From positions 178,111 to 242,110 of the forward strand of contig NZ_ARQM01000016.1 in assembly GCF_000385135.1 (NCBI RefSeq): a stretch of 64,000 nucleotides of DNA, read 5' to 3'. Source of the DNA: Promicromonospora sukumoe 327MFSha3.1 (GTDB lineage Bacteria; Actinomycetota; Actinomycetes; Actinomycetales; Cellulomonadaceae). Position 1 is the stretch's first letter, and the number at the start of each line of letters is the position of its first letter. Made by a program: the position numbers and the translations under genes. Positions 37,364-46,030 of this stretch are shown here, piece after piece. Below the pieces are notes generated by a model that was not told the origin of the DNA, ran no database searches, and was given only the letters and a program-made list of their open reading frames with translations.

Positions 37364-38893
37364 GTGACGACCGAGAACCCCGCTGCCTCCAGCGCCGCGA
37401 CCCCGCCGACCGACGACCTGCCCGAGCAGCTGCGGATCCGGCGCGAGAAGCGTGAGCGCCTCCTGGCGCACGGCACCGAGGCGTACCCGGTCTCCGTCCC
37501 GGTCACCCACACCCTCGCGGAGGTCCGCGAGAAGTACGACCACCTCGAGGCGGGCCAGGAGACCGAGGACGTCGTCGGCGTCGCCGGCCGCGTCGTGTTC
37601 GTCCGCATCGGCGGCAAGCTCTGCTTCGTCACGCTGCAGGACGGCGAGGGCAACCGCCTCCAGGGCATGCTGAGCCTGGCCGCGCTCGGCGAGGAGGCGC
37701 TGGCCGCCTTCAAGACCGACGTCGACCTGGGCGACCACCTGTTCCTGCACGGCCACGTCGGGGCGTCGAAGCGCGGCGAGCTGAGCATCTTCGCCGACGA
37801 GTGGCGCATGGCGGCCAAGTCGCTGCGCCCGCTGCCGGTGCTGCACAAGGACCTGTCCGAGGAGGCGCGCGTCCGCCAGCGGTACGTGGACCTCATCGCG
37901 CGCCCCGCGGCCCGCGACATGGTGCGCCTGCGTTCCGGCGTGGTGCGTTCCCTGCGCGAGAACTTCTATCGCCGCAGCTTTCTCGAGGTCGAGACCCCGA
38001 TGCTGCAGACCATTGCCTCGGGCGCGTCCGCGCGGCCTTTCTCGACGCACATGAATGCGTACGACCTGGAGCTGTTCCTGCGGATCGCGCCGGAGATCTT
38101 CCTGAAGAAGGCGGTCGTCGGCGGGGTCGAGAAGGTTTTCGAGATCAACCGAAACTTCCGTAACGAGGGCGCGGACTCGTCGCACTCGCCGGAGTTCGCC
38201 ATGCTCGAGGCGTACGAGGCCTACGGCGATTACAACACCATCGGCGCACTCACCCAGGATCTGGTGCAGACCGCGGCGCAGGACGTTCTCGGCACCACCC
38301 TCGTGACCCTTCCGGACGGTTCGGAGTACGAGCTGGGCGGCGAATGGGCAAACCTGCGGATGTACGACTCGCTCTCCGAAAGCCTGGGCGAGGAGATCAC
38401 CGCTGCCACGTCGGTCGAGGAACTCGAGAAGATCGCGGAGCGCCTCGATGTCGAGGTGGGCAACAAGAAGATCCTCAATCACGGAAAGCTCGTCGAGACG
38501 CTCTGGGAGCACCGGGTGGGCGACCACCTGACCGCGCCGACGTTCGTGCGGGATTTCCCGGTGGAGACCTCACCGCTCACACGCGACCACCGCTCGGAAA
38601 AGGGTCAGGTCGAGAAGTGGGACCTGTACGTGCGCGGCTTCGAGCTGGCCACGGGCTATTCCGAGCTCGTTGACCCCGTGATCCAGCGCCAGCGCTTCGA
38701 GGCGCAGGCCAGGATGGCCGCGGCGGGCGACGACGAGGCCATGCTGCTGGACGAGGATTTCCTGACGGCCATGGAATTCGCGATGCCCCCTTCGGGCGGA
38801 ATGGGCATGGGGATCGACCGCCTGCTCATGGCGCTGACGGGCCAGGGAATCCGGGAGACCATCCTTTTCCCGCTGGTCAAGCCGCAGGCCTGA
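37364..38893 (+). CDS. lysS: Lysyl-tRNA synthetase, class II
   Basis: 509 residues. It charges tRNA-Lys. The N-terminal OB-fold anticodon domain (about 60-170) is followed by the class II core with motif 1 ([21 protein letters not shown]), motif 2 ([22 protein letters not shown]) and motif 3 ([15 protein letters not shown]). The GTG at 37364 is chosen because TAGAAT is 7 nt upstream, consistent with a leaderless mRNA. The 3' half uses more A/T-ending codons than its neighbours (about 37960-38820). A small membrane protein and lsr2 follow. Confidence 0.97.
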   Translation: MTTENPAASSAATPPTDDLPEQLRIRREKRERLLAHGTEAYPVSVPVTHTLAEVREKYDHLEAGQETEDVVGVAGRVVFVRIGGKLCFVTLQDGEGNRLQGMLSLAALGEEALAAFKTDVDLGDHLFLHGHVGASKRGELSIFADEWRMAAKSLRPLPVLHKDLSEEARVRQRYVDLIARPAARDMVRLRSGVVRSLRENFYRRSFLEVETPMLQTIASGASARPFSTHMNAYDLELFLRIAPEIFLKKAVVGGVEKVFEINRNFRNEGADSSHSPEFAMLEAYEAYGDYNTIGALTQDLVQTAAQDVLGTTLVTLPDGSEYELGGEWANLRMYDSLSESLGEEITAATSVEELEKIAERLDVEVGNKKILNHGKLVETLWEHRVGDHLTAPTFVRDFPVETSPLTRDHRSEKGQVEKWDLYVRGFELATGYSELVDPVIQRQRFEAQARMAAAGDDEAMLLDEDFLTAMEFAMPPSGGMGMGIDRLLMALTGQGIRETILFPLVKPQA

Positions 38894-38931
38894 GATATCG
38901 ACCGCCCAGATGAGTTTGTGAGGATCTTGTG

Positions 38932-39114
38932 ATGGATACGACGCTTGCGGTGCTCGCCGGGCTCACGCCCTCTGTTGGCGTGGGTCTGCTCTTCTGGTTT
39001 GCGATGCGCAAGATCCTGCGCGCGGACCGTCACGAGCGTGAGGCGCTCGAGCGAATGGATCGCGAGGCCATGGCGGCAGCGGCGGAAAACACCAGGAATT
39101 CCGCTTCGCACTGA
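38932..39114 (+). CDS. Small single-span membrane protein
   Basis: 60 residues: one hydrophobic helix (about 4-25) then a charged amphipathic tail (KILRADRHEREALERMDREAM). TGAGGA lies upstream of the ATG at 38932; GTG at 38929 is an alternative start. Small proteins of this kind commonly sit between lysS and lsr2 in actinobacteria. The function is unknown. Confidence 0.7.
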   Translation: MDTTLAVLAGLTPSVGVGLLFWFAMRKILRADRHEREALERMDREAMAAAAENTRNSASH

Positions 39115-39163
39115 TCCGCGCGGGCGAGATTATCGGGGCGGACCTGCGGGATCAAATCCGCGC

Positions 39164-39188
39164 ACTTCACGTACCCGGGTGAAGTTTT
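39164..39188 (+). terminator. Terminator after lysS / small membrane protein
   Basis: ACTTCAC pairs with GTGAAGT around an 8-nt loop, with TTTT at the end of the stem. Confidence 0.55.
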
Positions 39189-39204
39189 CGTGATCGGTGT
39201 CACA
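39189..39204. promoter_or_regulatory. CRP/GlxR-type box upstream of lsr2
   Basis: CGTGATCGGTGTCACA fits the TGTGA-N6-TCACA consensus with one mismatch. It lies 85 nt before the lsr2 ATG. Confidence 0.5.
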
Positions 39205-39211
39205 TGCCCAT

Positions 39212-39227
39212 TATTGACATGTCAATA
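39212..39227. promoter_or_regulatory. Perfect 16-bp AT-rich palindrome upstream of lsr2
   Basis: TATTGACATGTCAATA is a perfect palindrome, 62 nt before the lsr2 ATG. It includes a TTGACA -35-like hexamer and stands out in GC-rich DNA, so it is a candidate promoter/operator, possibly for Lsr2 itself. Confidence 0.5.
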
Positions 39228-39288
39228 TTGAGTGCGGCATGCTCGCGAACTAACCCCGGAATTTGTGGCGCGGAAGGGAAGTACCCGT

Positions 39289-39618
39289 ATGGTTCAGAAG
39301 GTTCAGCTTGTTCTCGAAGACGACATCGATGGCGGTGCCGCCGACGAGACCGTGAACTTCGGCCTCGACGGCGTCTCCTACGAGATCGACCTCAATGCCG
39401 AGCACGCGGCCCAGCTGCGTGATTCGCTCGCTTCGTGGGTCGGCCACGCTCGCAAGGTGAAGTCCGCGGTCGCGCGGACCACCACCACGCGCCGGTCCCG
39501 CTCCGGGAGCGACACCGCGGCGGTCCGTGAATGGGCCAAGGCGAACGGCTACACGGTCAGCGACCGCGGCCGGATCGCGGCCGAGGTCCAGGACGCCTAC
39601 GCGAAGGCGAACGGCTGA
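39289..39618 (+). CDS. lsr2: Lsr2 nucleoid-associated protein
   Basis: 109 residues. Lsr2 is the actinobacterial H-NS-like protein that bridges and silences AT-rich, often foreign, DNA. The N-terminal dimerisation domain (MVQKVQLVLEDDIDGGAADETVNFGLDGVSYEIDL) and the C-terminal DNA-binding domain with the RGR AT-hook-like motif (SDRGRIAAEVQDAY) are intact. The linker is basic (TTTTRRSRSGS). The ATG at 39289 has a GGAAGGGAA site. The upstream region carries a CRP-like box and an AT-rich palindrome. Confidence 0.97.
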   Translation: MVQKVQLVLEDDIDGGAADETVNFGLDGVSYEIDLNAEHAAQLRDSLASWVGHARKVKSAVARTTTTRRSRSGSDTAAVREWAKANGYTVSDRGRIAAEVQDAYAKANG

Positions 39619-39645
39619 CGCCGACGTACGCACGACGTTGGATTG

Positions 39646-39681
39646 CGCCCCGGCGCCCCTCGACGAGGGGCGGCCGGGGCG
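39646..39681 (+). terminator. Terminator after lsr2
   Basis: A GC-rich hairpin of CGCCCC plus CGCCCCTC arms against GAGGGGCG and CGGGGCG with a GAC-type turn, about 30 nt past the lsr2 stop. Confidence 0.75.
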
Positions 39682-39718
39682 TCGTGCTTTCGCGGCAAGA
39701 GCACCCGTCGCACGTCAT

Positions 39719-39724
39719 TAGGCT
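39719..39724 (+). promoter_or_regulatory. Candidate -10 box, leaderless lactonase gene
   Basis: TAGGCT, 6 nt before the ATG at 39731. Confidence 0.55.
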
Positions 39725-39730
39725 GATCGC

Positions 39731-40765
39731 ATGAGCAACCCCACCATCGCCCTGTGGATCGGCACCTATCCGAAGTCCGACGCCGCACCGGGCACCGGTG
39801 AGGGCGTCTGGCGCGTCGGCATCGGCGCCGACGGCCGGTTCGCCGGCGGCGAGCTCGCCGCCCCGGTCGCCTCGCCGTCGTTCCTCGCGGCGGCGGCGTC
39901 GGGACGCACCCTCCTGGCGGTCACCGAGACCGAGCCGGGCACGCTCACCTCCTTCCACGTGGCCGACGACGGCGCGCTCGCCCCCGTGGCCACGGTCGCC
40001 TCGGGCGGATCGAGCCCGTGCCACGTCGTGGCGACGCCGGCCGCGGCCTGGGTCGCGAACTACGGCGACGGCGTGGCCGCCGTCGTGCCGCTGGCCGAGG
40101 ACGGCGCCCTCGGCGAGCCGCGGACCTTCCCGCACACGGGCACCGGGCCGGTGACCGACCGGCAGGAGGGGCCGCACGCCCACTTCGTCCACGTGTGGGG
40201 CGACCGCGTGCTGGTCGCCGACCTCGGCACCGACGAGCTGCGCACCTACCCGCTGGACGGCTCCGGCGCGGGCGAGGTCGCCGCCGTCCTGCCGCCCGGC
40301 ACCGGCCCGCGCCACCTGGTCGAGCTGCCCGACGGCACGATCCTGCTCGCCGGCGAGCTGGACTGCCGCCTGCACGTGCTCGTCCCGGCGGGGCCGGGCC
40401 GCCTCGAGCACGTCGGCTCGGTGGCGATCACCGCCCGCACCATGGCCGACGGCGCGCCCGGGTACCCCTCGCACATCACGGTCGCGGGCGACCTGGTGCA
40501 CGTGGGCGTCCGCGGGCCGGACGTCCTGTCGGTGCTCCGGGTGCGCGCCGCCCGTGACCTGGCCATCGAGAACGTCGCCGACGTCGACCTCGGCGCGGGC
40601 GCCTGGCCCCGCCACCACGCGGTGCTGGCCGACGGCGAGCTGGTCGTCGTCGCGGCGCAGAACACCGACGAGCTGCTCGCGGTCCGCCTGGACCGCGCGT
40701 CGGGCCAGGGCGAGATCACCGACCGGCTGGGGCTGCCCGTGCCCGCGTGCGTCCTGGAGGCGTGA
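39731..40765 (+). CDS. Lactonase-family seven-bladed beta-propeller protein
   Basis: 344 residues of the lactonase/YbhE (bacterial 6-phosphogluconolactonase, PF10282) family. The repeating blade motifs include [40 protein letters not shown] and [13 protein letters not shown], and [20 protein letters not shown] is the usual active-centre blade. Substrate may be 6-phosphogluconolactone, but members vary. The ATG at 39731 has TAGGCT at 6 nt. It overlaps mshA by TGATG, so the two are coupled. Confidence 0.87.
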   Translation: MSNPTIALWIGTYPKSDAAPGTGEGVWRVGIGADGRFAGGELAAPVASPSFLAAAASGRTLLAVTETEPGTLTSFHVADDGALAPVATVASGGSSPCHVVATPAAAWVANYGDGVAAVVPLAEDGALGEPRTFPHTGTGPVTDRQEGPHAHFVHVWGDRVLVADLGTDELRTYPLDGSGAGEVAAVLPPGTGPRHLVELPDGTILLAGELDCRLHVLVPAGPGRLEHVGSVAITARTMADGAPGYPSHITVAGDLVHVGVRGPDVLSVLRVRAARDLAIENVADVDLGAGAWPRHHAVLADGELVVVAAQNTDELLAVRLDRASGQGEITDRLGLPVPACVLEA

Positions 40766-42093
40766 TGCGCGACAGCCTGCCGCCCGATCTCGTCGAGCCG
40801 GACGCCGCCCGTCCGCTCCGGATCGCGATGGTCTCCGTGCACACGTCACCGCTGGAGCAGCCCGGGACGGGCGACGCCGGCGGCATGAACGTGTACGTGC
40901 TGGAGCTGTCGAAGGCGCTGGCCCGCCGCGGCGCGCAGGTGGAGATCTACACGCGGGCGACGTCGTCGGCCCAGCCCAAGGTGACCGACGCCGAACCCGG
41001 CGTCCGCGTCATCCACGTGGCCGCCGGGCCGTACGAGGGGCTGGACAAGAACGACCTGCCGGGGCAGCTCTGCGCCTTCGCCGCGGGCGTGCTGCGCGCC
41101 GAGGCGCACCGCCCCGAGGGCTGGTACGACGTGCTGCACACGCACTACTGGCTGTCGGGCCAGGTGGGCTGGATCGCGGCGGAACGCTGGGACGTGCCGC
41201 TGGTGCACACCATGCACACCATGGCGCGCGTCAAGAACGCGTCCCTGGCCCCGGGCGACGCCCCCGAGCCGCACGGCCGGATCATCGGCGAGGAGCAGGT
41301 GGTCGCCGAGGCCGACGCCCTGGTCGCGAACACGGACCAGGAGGCCGCCGACCTGGTGCGCGACTACCAGGCCGACCCCGCCCTGGTGCGCGTGGTGCAG
41401 CCGGGCGTGGACCTCGGGGTGTTTGCGCCGCCGCGGTGCGCCGCGGACCCGGCCGAGCGCGACCGGGAGCGGGCCGAGCTGCGCGAGCGGCTCGTGCTGC
41501 CCGCGGACCGCAAGATCGTGCTGTTCGCGGGCCGGGTGCAGCTGCTCAAGGGGCCCGACGTGCTGGTCCGGGCGCTGGGGGAGCGGGTCTGGTCCGAGGG
41601 CGACGGGCAGCCTCCGCTGCTCGTGGTGCTCGGCGGGGCGTCCGGGCGGCCGACCGCCGTCCGCGAGCTCGAGGCGCTGGCCTACCAGGAGGGCGTTGCC
41701 GCCCACGTGCGCGTGCGGCCCCCGGTGCCGCAGGGCGCGCTCGCCGACTACTTCCGCGCCGCCGACCTGGTCGCGGTGCCGTCGCACAGCGAGTCGTTCG
41801 GCCTCGTCGCGGCCGAGGCCCAGGCCTCGGGCACGCCGGTCGTGGCGGCCGCGGTGGGCGGCCTGTGCACGGTCGTGGACGACGGCGTCTCCGGCGTCCT
41901 GGTGCCCGACCACGAGCCCGAGACGTGGGCCCTGGCGCTCAAGAGCCTCCTGGACGACGACGAGCTGCGCGCGCGGCTGGCCGCGGGTGCCCGGCACTCG
42001 GGCACCCGGTTCGGCTGGGACCGCGCGGCCGACGAGATGCTGGACGTGTACGAGCGGGCCCGCAAGCACCACGCCGAGGCCCACCGGGCCTGA
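40765..42093 (+). CDS. mshA: D-inositol-3-phosphate glycosyltransferase
   Basis: 442 residues, GT4 family. It transfers GlcNAc from UDP-GlcNAc to inositol-3-phosphate, the first step of mycothiol synthesis. The N-terminal domain holds [23 protein letters not shown] and HTHYWLSG. The C-terminal GT-B domain has [22 protein letters not shown] and [27 protein letters not shown] with the nucleotide-binding E..E. These are specific to MshA among GT4 enzymes. The ATG at 40765 overlaps the lactonase stop; GGAGG lies 6 nt upstream. Confidence 0.96.
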   Translation: MRDSLPPDLVEPDAARPLRIAMVSVHTSPLEQPGTGDAGGMNVYVLELSKALARRGAQVEIYTRATSSAQPKVTDAEPGVRVIHVAAGPYEGLDKNDLPGQLCAFAAGVLRAEAHRPEGWYDVLHTHYWLSGQVGWIAAERWDVPLVHTMHTMARVKNASLAPGDAPEPHGRIIGEEQVVAEADALVANTDQEAADLVRDYQADPALVRVVQPGVDLGVFAPPRCAADPAERDRERAELRERLVLPADRKIVLFAGRVQLLKGPDVLVRALGERVWSEGDGQPPLLVVLGGASGRPTAVRELEALAYQEGVAAHVRVRPPVPQGALADYFRAADLVAVPSHSESFGLVAAEAQASGTPVVAAAVGGLCTVVDDGVSGVLVPDHEPETWALALKSLLDDDELRARLAAGARHSGTRFGWDRAADEMLDVYERARKHHAEAHRA

Positions 42094-42185
42094 GGCCCAC
42101 CCGGCCCGGGGCCGCGCAGGTCCAGGGGCTGAGACCACTGCCTGCGGCTTCGTCGACGCCCCGGGAAGTGCGGCAGGATGGAGCC

Positions 42186-42926
42186 ATGACCTACACCCTC
42201 GTGCTGCTCCGCCACGGCGAGAGCGAGTGGAACGCGAAGAACCTGTTCACCGGCTGGGTGGACGTCGCCCTCTCCGAGAAGGGCGTCGAGGAGGCCAAGC
42301 GCGGCGGCGCCCTCCTGAAGGAGGCCGGGGTGAACCCGGACGTGCTGCACACCTCGCTGCTGCGCCGCGCGATCATGACCGCGAACCTCGCGCTCGACGT
42401 CGCCGACCGCCACTGGATCCCGGTCAAGCGGAGCTGGCGCCTCAACGAGCGCCACTACGGCGCCCTGCAGGGCAAGGACAAGAAGCAGACGCTCGAGGAG
42501 TTCGGCGAGGAGCAGTTCATGCTCTGGCGCCGCTCGTACGACGTGCCGCCGCCGGAGATCGAGCTGGGCTCGGAGTTCAGCCAGGACGCCGACCCGCGCT
42601 ACGCCGACGCCCCCGTCGTGCGCACGGAGGCCCTCAAGCTCGTGCTCGACCGTGCCCTGCCGTACTGGGAGAGCGAGATCGTCCCCGACCTCAAGGCCGG
42701 CAAGACCGTGCTGGTCGCCGCGCACGGCAACTCGCTGCGCGCGCTGGTGAAGCACCTCGACGGGGTCTCGGACGAGGCCATCGCCGGGCTGAACATCCCG
42801 ACGGGCATCCCGCTGGTCTACGAGCTGGACGAGGAGACGCTCGCGCCGGTCAAGCCGGGCGGCACGTACCTCGACCCCGAGGCGGCCAAGGACGCCATCG
42901 CGGCGGTCGCCAACCAGGGCCGCTGA
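42186..42926 (+). CDS. gpmA: 2,3-bisphosphoglycerate-dependent phosphoglycerate mutase
   Basis: 246 residues. It interconverts 3- and 2-phosphoglycerate in glycolysis. [29 protein letters not shown] contains the phosphorylated His (RHG). Also present are [15 protein letters not shown] and [16 protein letters not shown] with the second catalytic His. The length and the GxxxNxxxxP end match dPGM. It follows mshA after 92 nt, the conserved actinobacterial pairing (gpm upstream of the phoU/senX3/regX3 block). A large stem-loop terminates it. Confidence 0.97.
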   Translation: MTYTLVLLRHGESEWNAKNLFTGWVDVALSEKGVEEAKRGGALLKEAGVNPDVLHTSLLRRAIMTANLALDVADRHWIPVKRSWRLNERHYGALQGKDKKQTLEEFGEEQFMLWRRSYDVPPPEIELGSEFSQDADPRYADAPVVRTEALKLVLDRALPYWESEIVPDLKAGKTVLVAAHGNSLRALVKHLDGVSDEAIAGLNIPTGIPLVYELDEETLAPVKPGGTYLDPEAAKDAIAAVANQGR

Positions 42927-42944
42927 CCCCCTGTGTCGAAGTAG

Positions 42945-42996
42945 AGACAGAACTGGGGCGCGACTACCGATCGGTGGTCGCGCCCCAGTACTGTCT
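42945..42996. terminator. Bidirectional terminator gpmA / phoU
   Basis: AGACAG and CTGGGGCGCGAC pair with their complements, with a 2-nt internal loop, around an ACCGATCGGT tip. The right flank CTGTCTCGCCACAGTTCTAC (42991-43010) recurs exactly at 62965-62984 in another terminator. Confidence 0.85.
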
Positions 42997-43023
42997 CGCC
43001 ACAGTTCTACGTCGGCTGGACGG

Positions 43024-43671
43024 TCACTCCTCCGGGAAGTCGCCCGTGACCAGGAACGTCACGCGGCGCGCGACCGAGACGCCGTGGTCGCCGAACCGCT
43101 CGTAGTAGCGGCCCACGAGGGTGACGTCGACGGCCTCCTGGACGGTGCCCTGCCAGCCCGGCGCCAGGAGCGTGTTGAACGTCTCCTGGTGCAGCTCGTC
43201 GATGATGTCGTCGTCGCGCTCGAGCGCCTCGGCCACCGTGAGGTCGCGCGTGGCGAGCAGCTTGGTGGTGCGCTGCGCCACGCGGACGGCGGCGTCGTGC
43301 ATCTTGGTGAAGGTCTCCCGCGCCTCGGGGACGATCGCCTGGGCGGGGTAGCGGCCGCGCGCCACCTGGGCGACGTGGCGGGCGAGGTCGCCCATCCGCT
43401 CCAGGGAGGCGCTCATGCGCAGCGCGCTCACGACCACGCGCAGGTCGGTCGCGACCGGGGCCTGCTGCGCGAGCAGGTGCACGCACCGCTCGTCGAGGGA
43501 GTCCTCGATGGCGTCGATGGTCTTGTCGGAGGCGATCACCTCCTGCGCGAGCTGCAGGTCTGCCTCCAGCAGCGCCGTTCCGGCTCGGGTGATGGCGGAC
43601 TCGACGAGCCTGCTCATCTCGGTCAGGTCCTCGCCGACCTGCTGGAGCTCGGCATCGAAGATCTGTCGCAT
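43024..43671 (-). CDS. phoU: Phosphate signalling protein PhoU
   Basis: 215 residues made of two PhoU three-helix repeats with the metal-binding E-D signatures (RMGDLARHVAQVA and YYERFGDHGVSVARRV). It links Pst transporter state to the sensor kinase so that the phosphate regulon is off in high phosphate. The ATG at 43671 has GAGAGGAAA upstream. It is divergent from senX3-regX3, the classic actinobacterial arrangement. Confidence 0.96.
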   Translation of the reverse strand: MRQIFDAELQQVGEDLTEMSRLVESAITRAGTALLEADLQLAQEVIASDKTIDAIEDSLDERCVHLLAQQAPVATDLRVVVSALRMSASLERMGDLARHVAQVARGRYPAQAIVPEARETFTKMHDAAVRVAQRTTKLLATRDLTVAEALERDDDIIDELHQETFNTLLAPGWQGTVQEAVDVTLVGRYYERFGDHGVSVARRVTFLVTGDFPEE

Positions 43672-43944
43672 CGGTTTCCTCTCGCATCCGGGACGCACGG
43701 ACGGGTCGCGTCCGCTGTCGCGCCGCCGGGAGGGCGGGCAGGGCCGACGCGCGGCCGGGCCGACCGTCCGGACACGTCCCGAACGGTGCACGGCACAGCT
43801 ACCGCCCGCACCCACCTAGGTTCGACGGCGCGATGTACTGGGAGGTTAACGCTCTTCCTCCCTGACATGAACAGTAGGCGACGCGATCCTGGAAGCGCCC
43901 GCCCACGTCCGCCAGCGGTTGAAACGTCGACCTACCCTGGAGGC
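43672..43944. promoter_or_regulatory. Divergent promoter region phoU / senX3
   Basis: 273 nt. It holds the senX3 -10 box. One PHO-box-like GTTCATGTCAG is seen on the minus strand near 43860-43872, but no tandem partner, so a PHO box here is uncertain. Confidence 0.35.
43933..43938 (+). promoter_or_regulatory. -10 box, leaderless senX3
   Basis: TACCCT, 6 nt before the GTG at 43945. Confidence 0.55.
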
Positions 43945-45216
43945 GTGGACGGAATCATCTCCGGGGTGCCGGTGCTGGTCGCCGGAATTCTCGGCGTGAT
44001 CGTCGGCGTGGTCGCCACCGTGGCGTTCCGCGTCTCCGAACGGCATCAGCACGCCCTGCCCCCTACCGAACCCGACGAGCTCGACGCGGGCCTCGTTCGC
44101 GTGCTCTCAGTGCTGCGCTCCGCCGCGGTGGTGCTGGACGGCGAGGACGAGGTCATCCGCGCGTCGCCGCCGGCGTACGCGCTCGGCGTGGTGCGCAACG
44201 ACGCGCTGGTGCACGCCGCCATCATCGACCTGGTCGCCCTGGTGCGGCGCGACGGCGTGATCCGCGAGCAGGAGCTGGAGCTGCCCCGTGGCCCGGTGGG
44301 CCAGGGCACCGTGCTGCTCCAGGTCCGCGTGGCCCCGCTCGGCCTCGACCGGGTGCTGGTGCTCGCCGAGGACCGTACCGAGGCGCGCCGCGTCGAGGCG
44401 ATCCGCCGCGACTTCGTGGTCAACGTCTCCCACGAGCTCAAGACGCCGGTCGGCGCGCTGGCGCTGCTCGCGGAGACCGTGGCCGACGCCGCGGACGACC
44501 CCGTCGCCGTCCGCCGCTTCACCGAGCGCATGCAGCGCGAGGCCGTCCGGCTGTCCGCGCTGGTGCAGGAGATCATCGAGCTGTCCCGCCTGCAGGGCGC
44601 CGGCGCCATGCCCAAGCTGACGCCGGTCCCGATCCGCGAGGTCGTGGAGGAGGCGGTCGACCGGGCACGCACCACCGCCCAGTCCAAGAACATCGCGATC
44701 ACCATGGGCGGCGACCTGGACACCGAGGTCTACGGCGACCACAACCTCCTGGTCACCGCGGTCCGCAACCTGGTCGACAACGCCGTGGCGTACTCCGGGC
44801 CCGCCAGCCGGGTGGGCGTGGGCGTCAACGAGCGCGCCGGTCTCGTCGAGATCGCCGTCGTGGACCAGGGCGTCGGTATCGCGGAGGACGCGCAGGACCG
44901 CGTCTTCGAGCGCTTCTACCGCGTCGACCCGGCACGCTCCCGCGACACCGGGGGCACCGGTCTGGGCCTGAGCATCGTCAAGCACGTCGCGGCCGACCAC
45001 GGCGGCGACGTCCAGATGTGGTCGGAGCCCGGCCGGGGATCCACCTTCACCCTGCGGATCCCGTCCGCCGACCGGCCCGCCGGCGCGGGCCGCGCCGGCA
45101 AGGTTACCCCGCCGCCCCTCGCGGACGTCGTCCGCGAGGGCGAGGAGCAGGACCAGCACGACCAGCACAAGGCCGCTGACGACGCGGCCACGAAGAACGA
45201 GGAGGTAGGTGCGTGA
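43945..45216 (+). CDS. senX3: Phosphate-responsive sensor histidine kinase
   Basis: 423 residues. A membrane helix (about 7-28) is followed by a PAS-like sensor region (about 50-150), the DHp domain with H163 in FVVNVSHELKTPVGAL, and the HATPase domain (NLVDNAVAYS, DQGVGI, GTGLGLSIVKHV). It lacks a large extracytoplasmic loop, so it probably senses Pst/PhoU state rather than phosphate directly. The C-terminal ~35 residues are charged and variable. GTG at 43945 is preferred since TACCCT sits 6 nt upstream. regX3 overlaps it (GTGA). Confidence 0.94.
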   Translation: MDGIISGVPVLVAGILGVIVGVVATVAFRVSERHQHALPPTEPDELDAGLVRVLSVLRSAAVVLDGEDEVIRASPPAYALGVVRNDALVHAAIIDLVALVRRDGVIREQELELPRGPVGQGTVLLQVRVAPLGLDRVLVLAEDRTEARRVEAIRRDFVVNVSHELKTPVGALALLAETVADAADDPVAVRRFTERMQREAVRLSALVQEIIELSRLQGAGAMPKLTPVPIREVVEEAVDRARTTAQSKNIAITMGGDLDTEVYGDHNLLVTAVRNLVDNAVAYSGPASRVGVGVNERAGLVEIAVVDQGVGIAEDAQDRVFERFYRVDPARSRDTGGTGLGLSIVKHVAADHGGDVQMWSEPGRGSTFTLRIPSADRPAGAGRAGKVTPPPLADVVREGEEQDQHDQHKAADDAATKNEEVGA

Positions 45217-45911
45217 CGCGCATCCTGGTGGTCGAGGACGAGGAGTCGTACCGGGACCCGCTGACGTACCAGCTGACCCGCGAGGGTTTCGAGGTGGTCG
45301 AGGCCGCGGACGGCAACTCGGCGCTCGCTGCGTACGACGCGGAGGGTGCGGACCTGGTCCTGCTCGACCTGATGCTGCCGGGGCTGTCGGGCACCGAGGT
45401 GTGCCGCGAGCTGCGGGCCCGCGGTGACGTGCCGGTCATCATGCTGACCGCGAAGGACTCCGAGATCGACAAGGTGGTGGGCCTCGAGCTCGGCGCCGAC
45501 GACTACGTGACCAAGCCGTACTCGTACCGCGAGCTCCTGGCCCGCGTGCGGGCCGTGCTGCGGCGCCGGCAGCCCAACGACTCGACCGAGCAGGACGAGG
45601 ACGGCGTGCTGGAGGTGGGGCCGGTCCGGATGGACGTGGAGCGGCACACCGTCGCGGTGAGCGGGGAGAGCGTCGCCCTGCCGCTCAAGGAGTTCGACCT
45701 GCTCGAGCTCCTCATGCGCAACGCCGGCCGGGTGCTGACCCGCGGCCAGCTCATCGACCGGGTCTGGGGCGCCGACTACGTGGGCGACACCAAGACGCTC
45801 GACGTCCACGTCAAGCGCATCCGCTCGAAGATCGAGCCCGACCCGGGCACGCCGAAGTACCTGCTCACGGTGCGTGGACTGGGCTACAAGCTGGCCGACG
45901 ACGAGGGCTGA
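45213..45911 (+). CDS. regX3: Phosphate-responsive response regulator
   Basis: 232 residues, OmpR/PhoB family. The receiver has the acidic pair E8-D9, phospho-acceptor D52 in LLDLMLPGLSG and K101 in KPYS. The winged-helix effector follows from about residue 135 (VLTRGQLIDRVWGADYVGDTKTLDVHVKRIRSKIE). It activates PHO-box promoters at low phosphate; two such boxes lie just downstream in front of the pstS genes. It overlaps senX3 by 4 nt. Confidence 0.96.
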   Translation: MTRILVVEDEESYRDPLTYQLTREGFEVVEAADGNSALAAYDAEGADLVLLDLMLPGLSGTEVCRELRARGDVPVIMLTAKDSEIDKVVGLELGADDYVTKPYSYRELLARVRAVLRRRQPNDSTEQDEDGVLEVGPVRMDVERHTVAVSGESVALPLKEFDLLELLMRNAGRVLTRGQLIDRVWGADYVGDTKTLDVHVKRIRSKIEPDPGTPKYLLTVRGLGYKLADDEG

Positions 45912-45967
45912 GGCCCGCTGAGGTGCGCCGCTGACGTGGCGCACCTCACGGATGAAACAGGAACGCC

Positions 45968-45989
45968 GGTCACCTTCCGTTCACCCGGC
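45968..45989 (+). promoter_or_regulatory. PHO box upstream of pstS1
   Basis: Two 11-nt direct repeats, GGTCACCTTCC and GTTCACCCGGC, matching the actinobacterial PHO-box unit; a weaker third repeat follows at 45990-46000. It is 42 nt before the pstS1 GTG. Confidence 0.75.
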
Positions 45990-46030
45990 GTTTGCTCCCG
46001 CGACCGCGCCCGTGAGTATTTTCGCGAGAC

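Noticed and set aside
37960..38820. Horizontal transfer or recombination in the 3' half of lysS because of more A/T-ending codons
   Set aside because: The shift is mild, the protein motifs are continuous, and A/T-rich third positions continue into lsr2, so it may be a local property; not strong enough to report.
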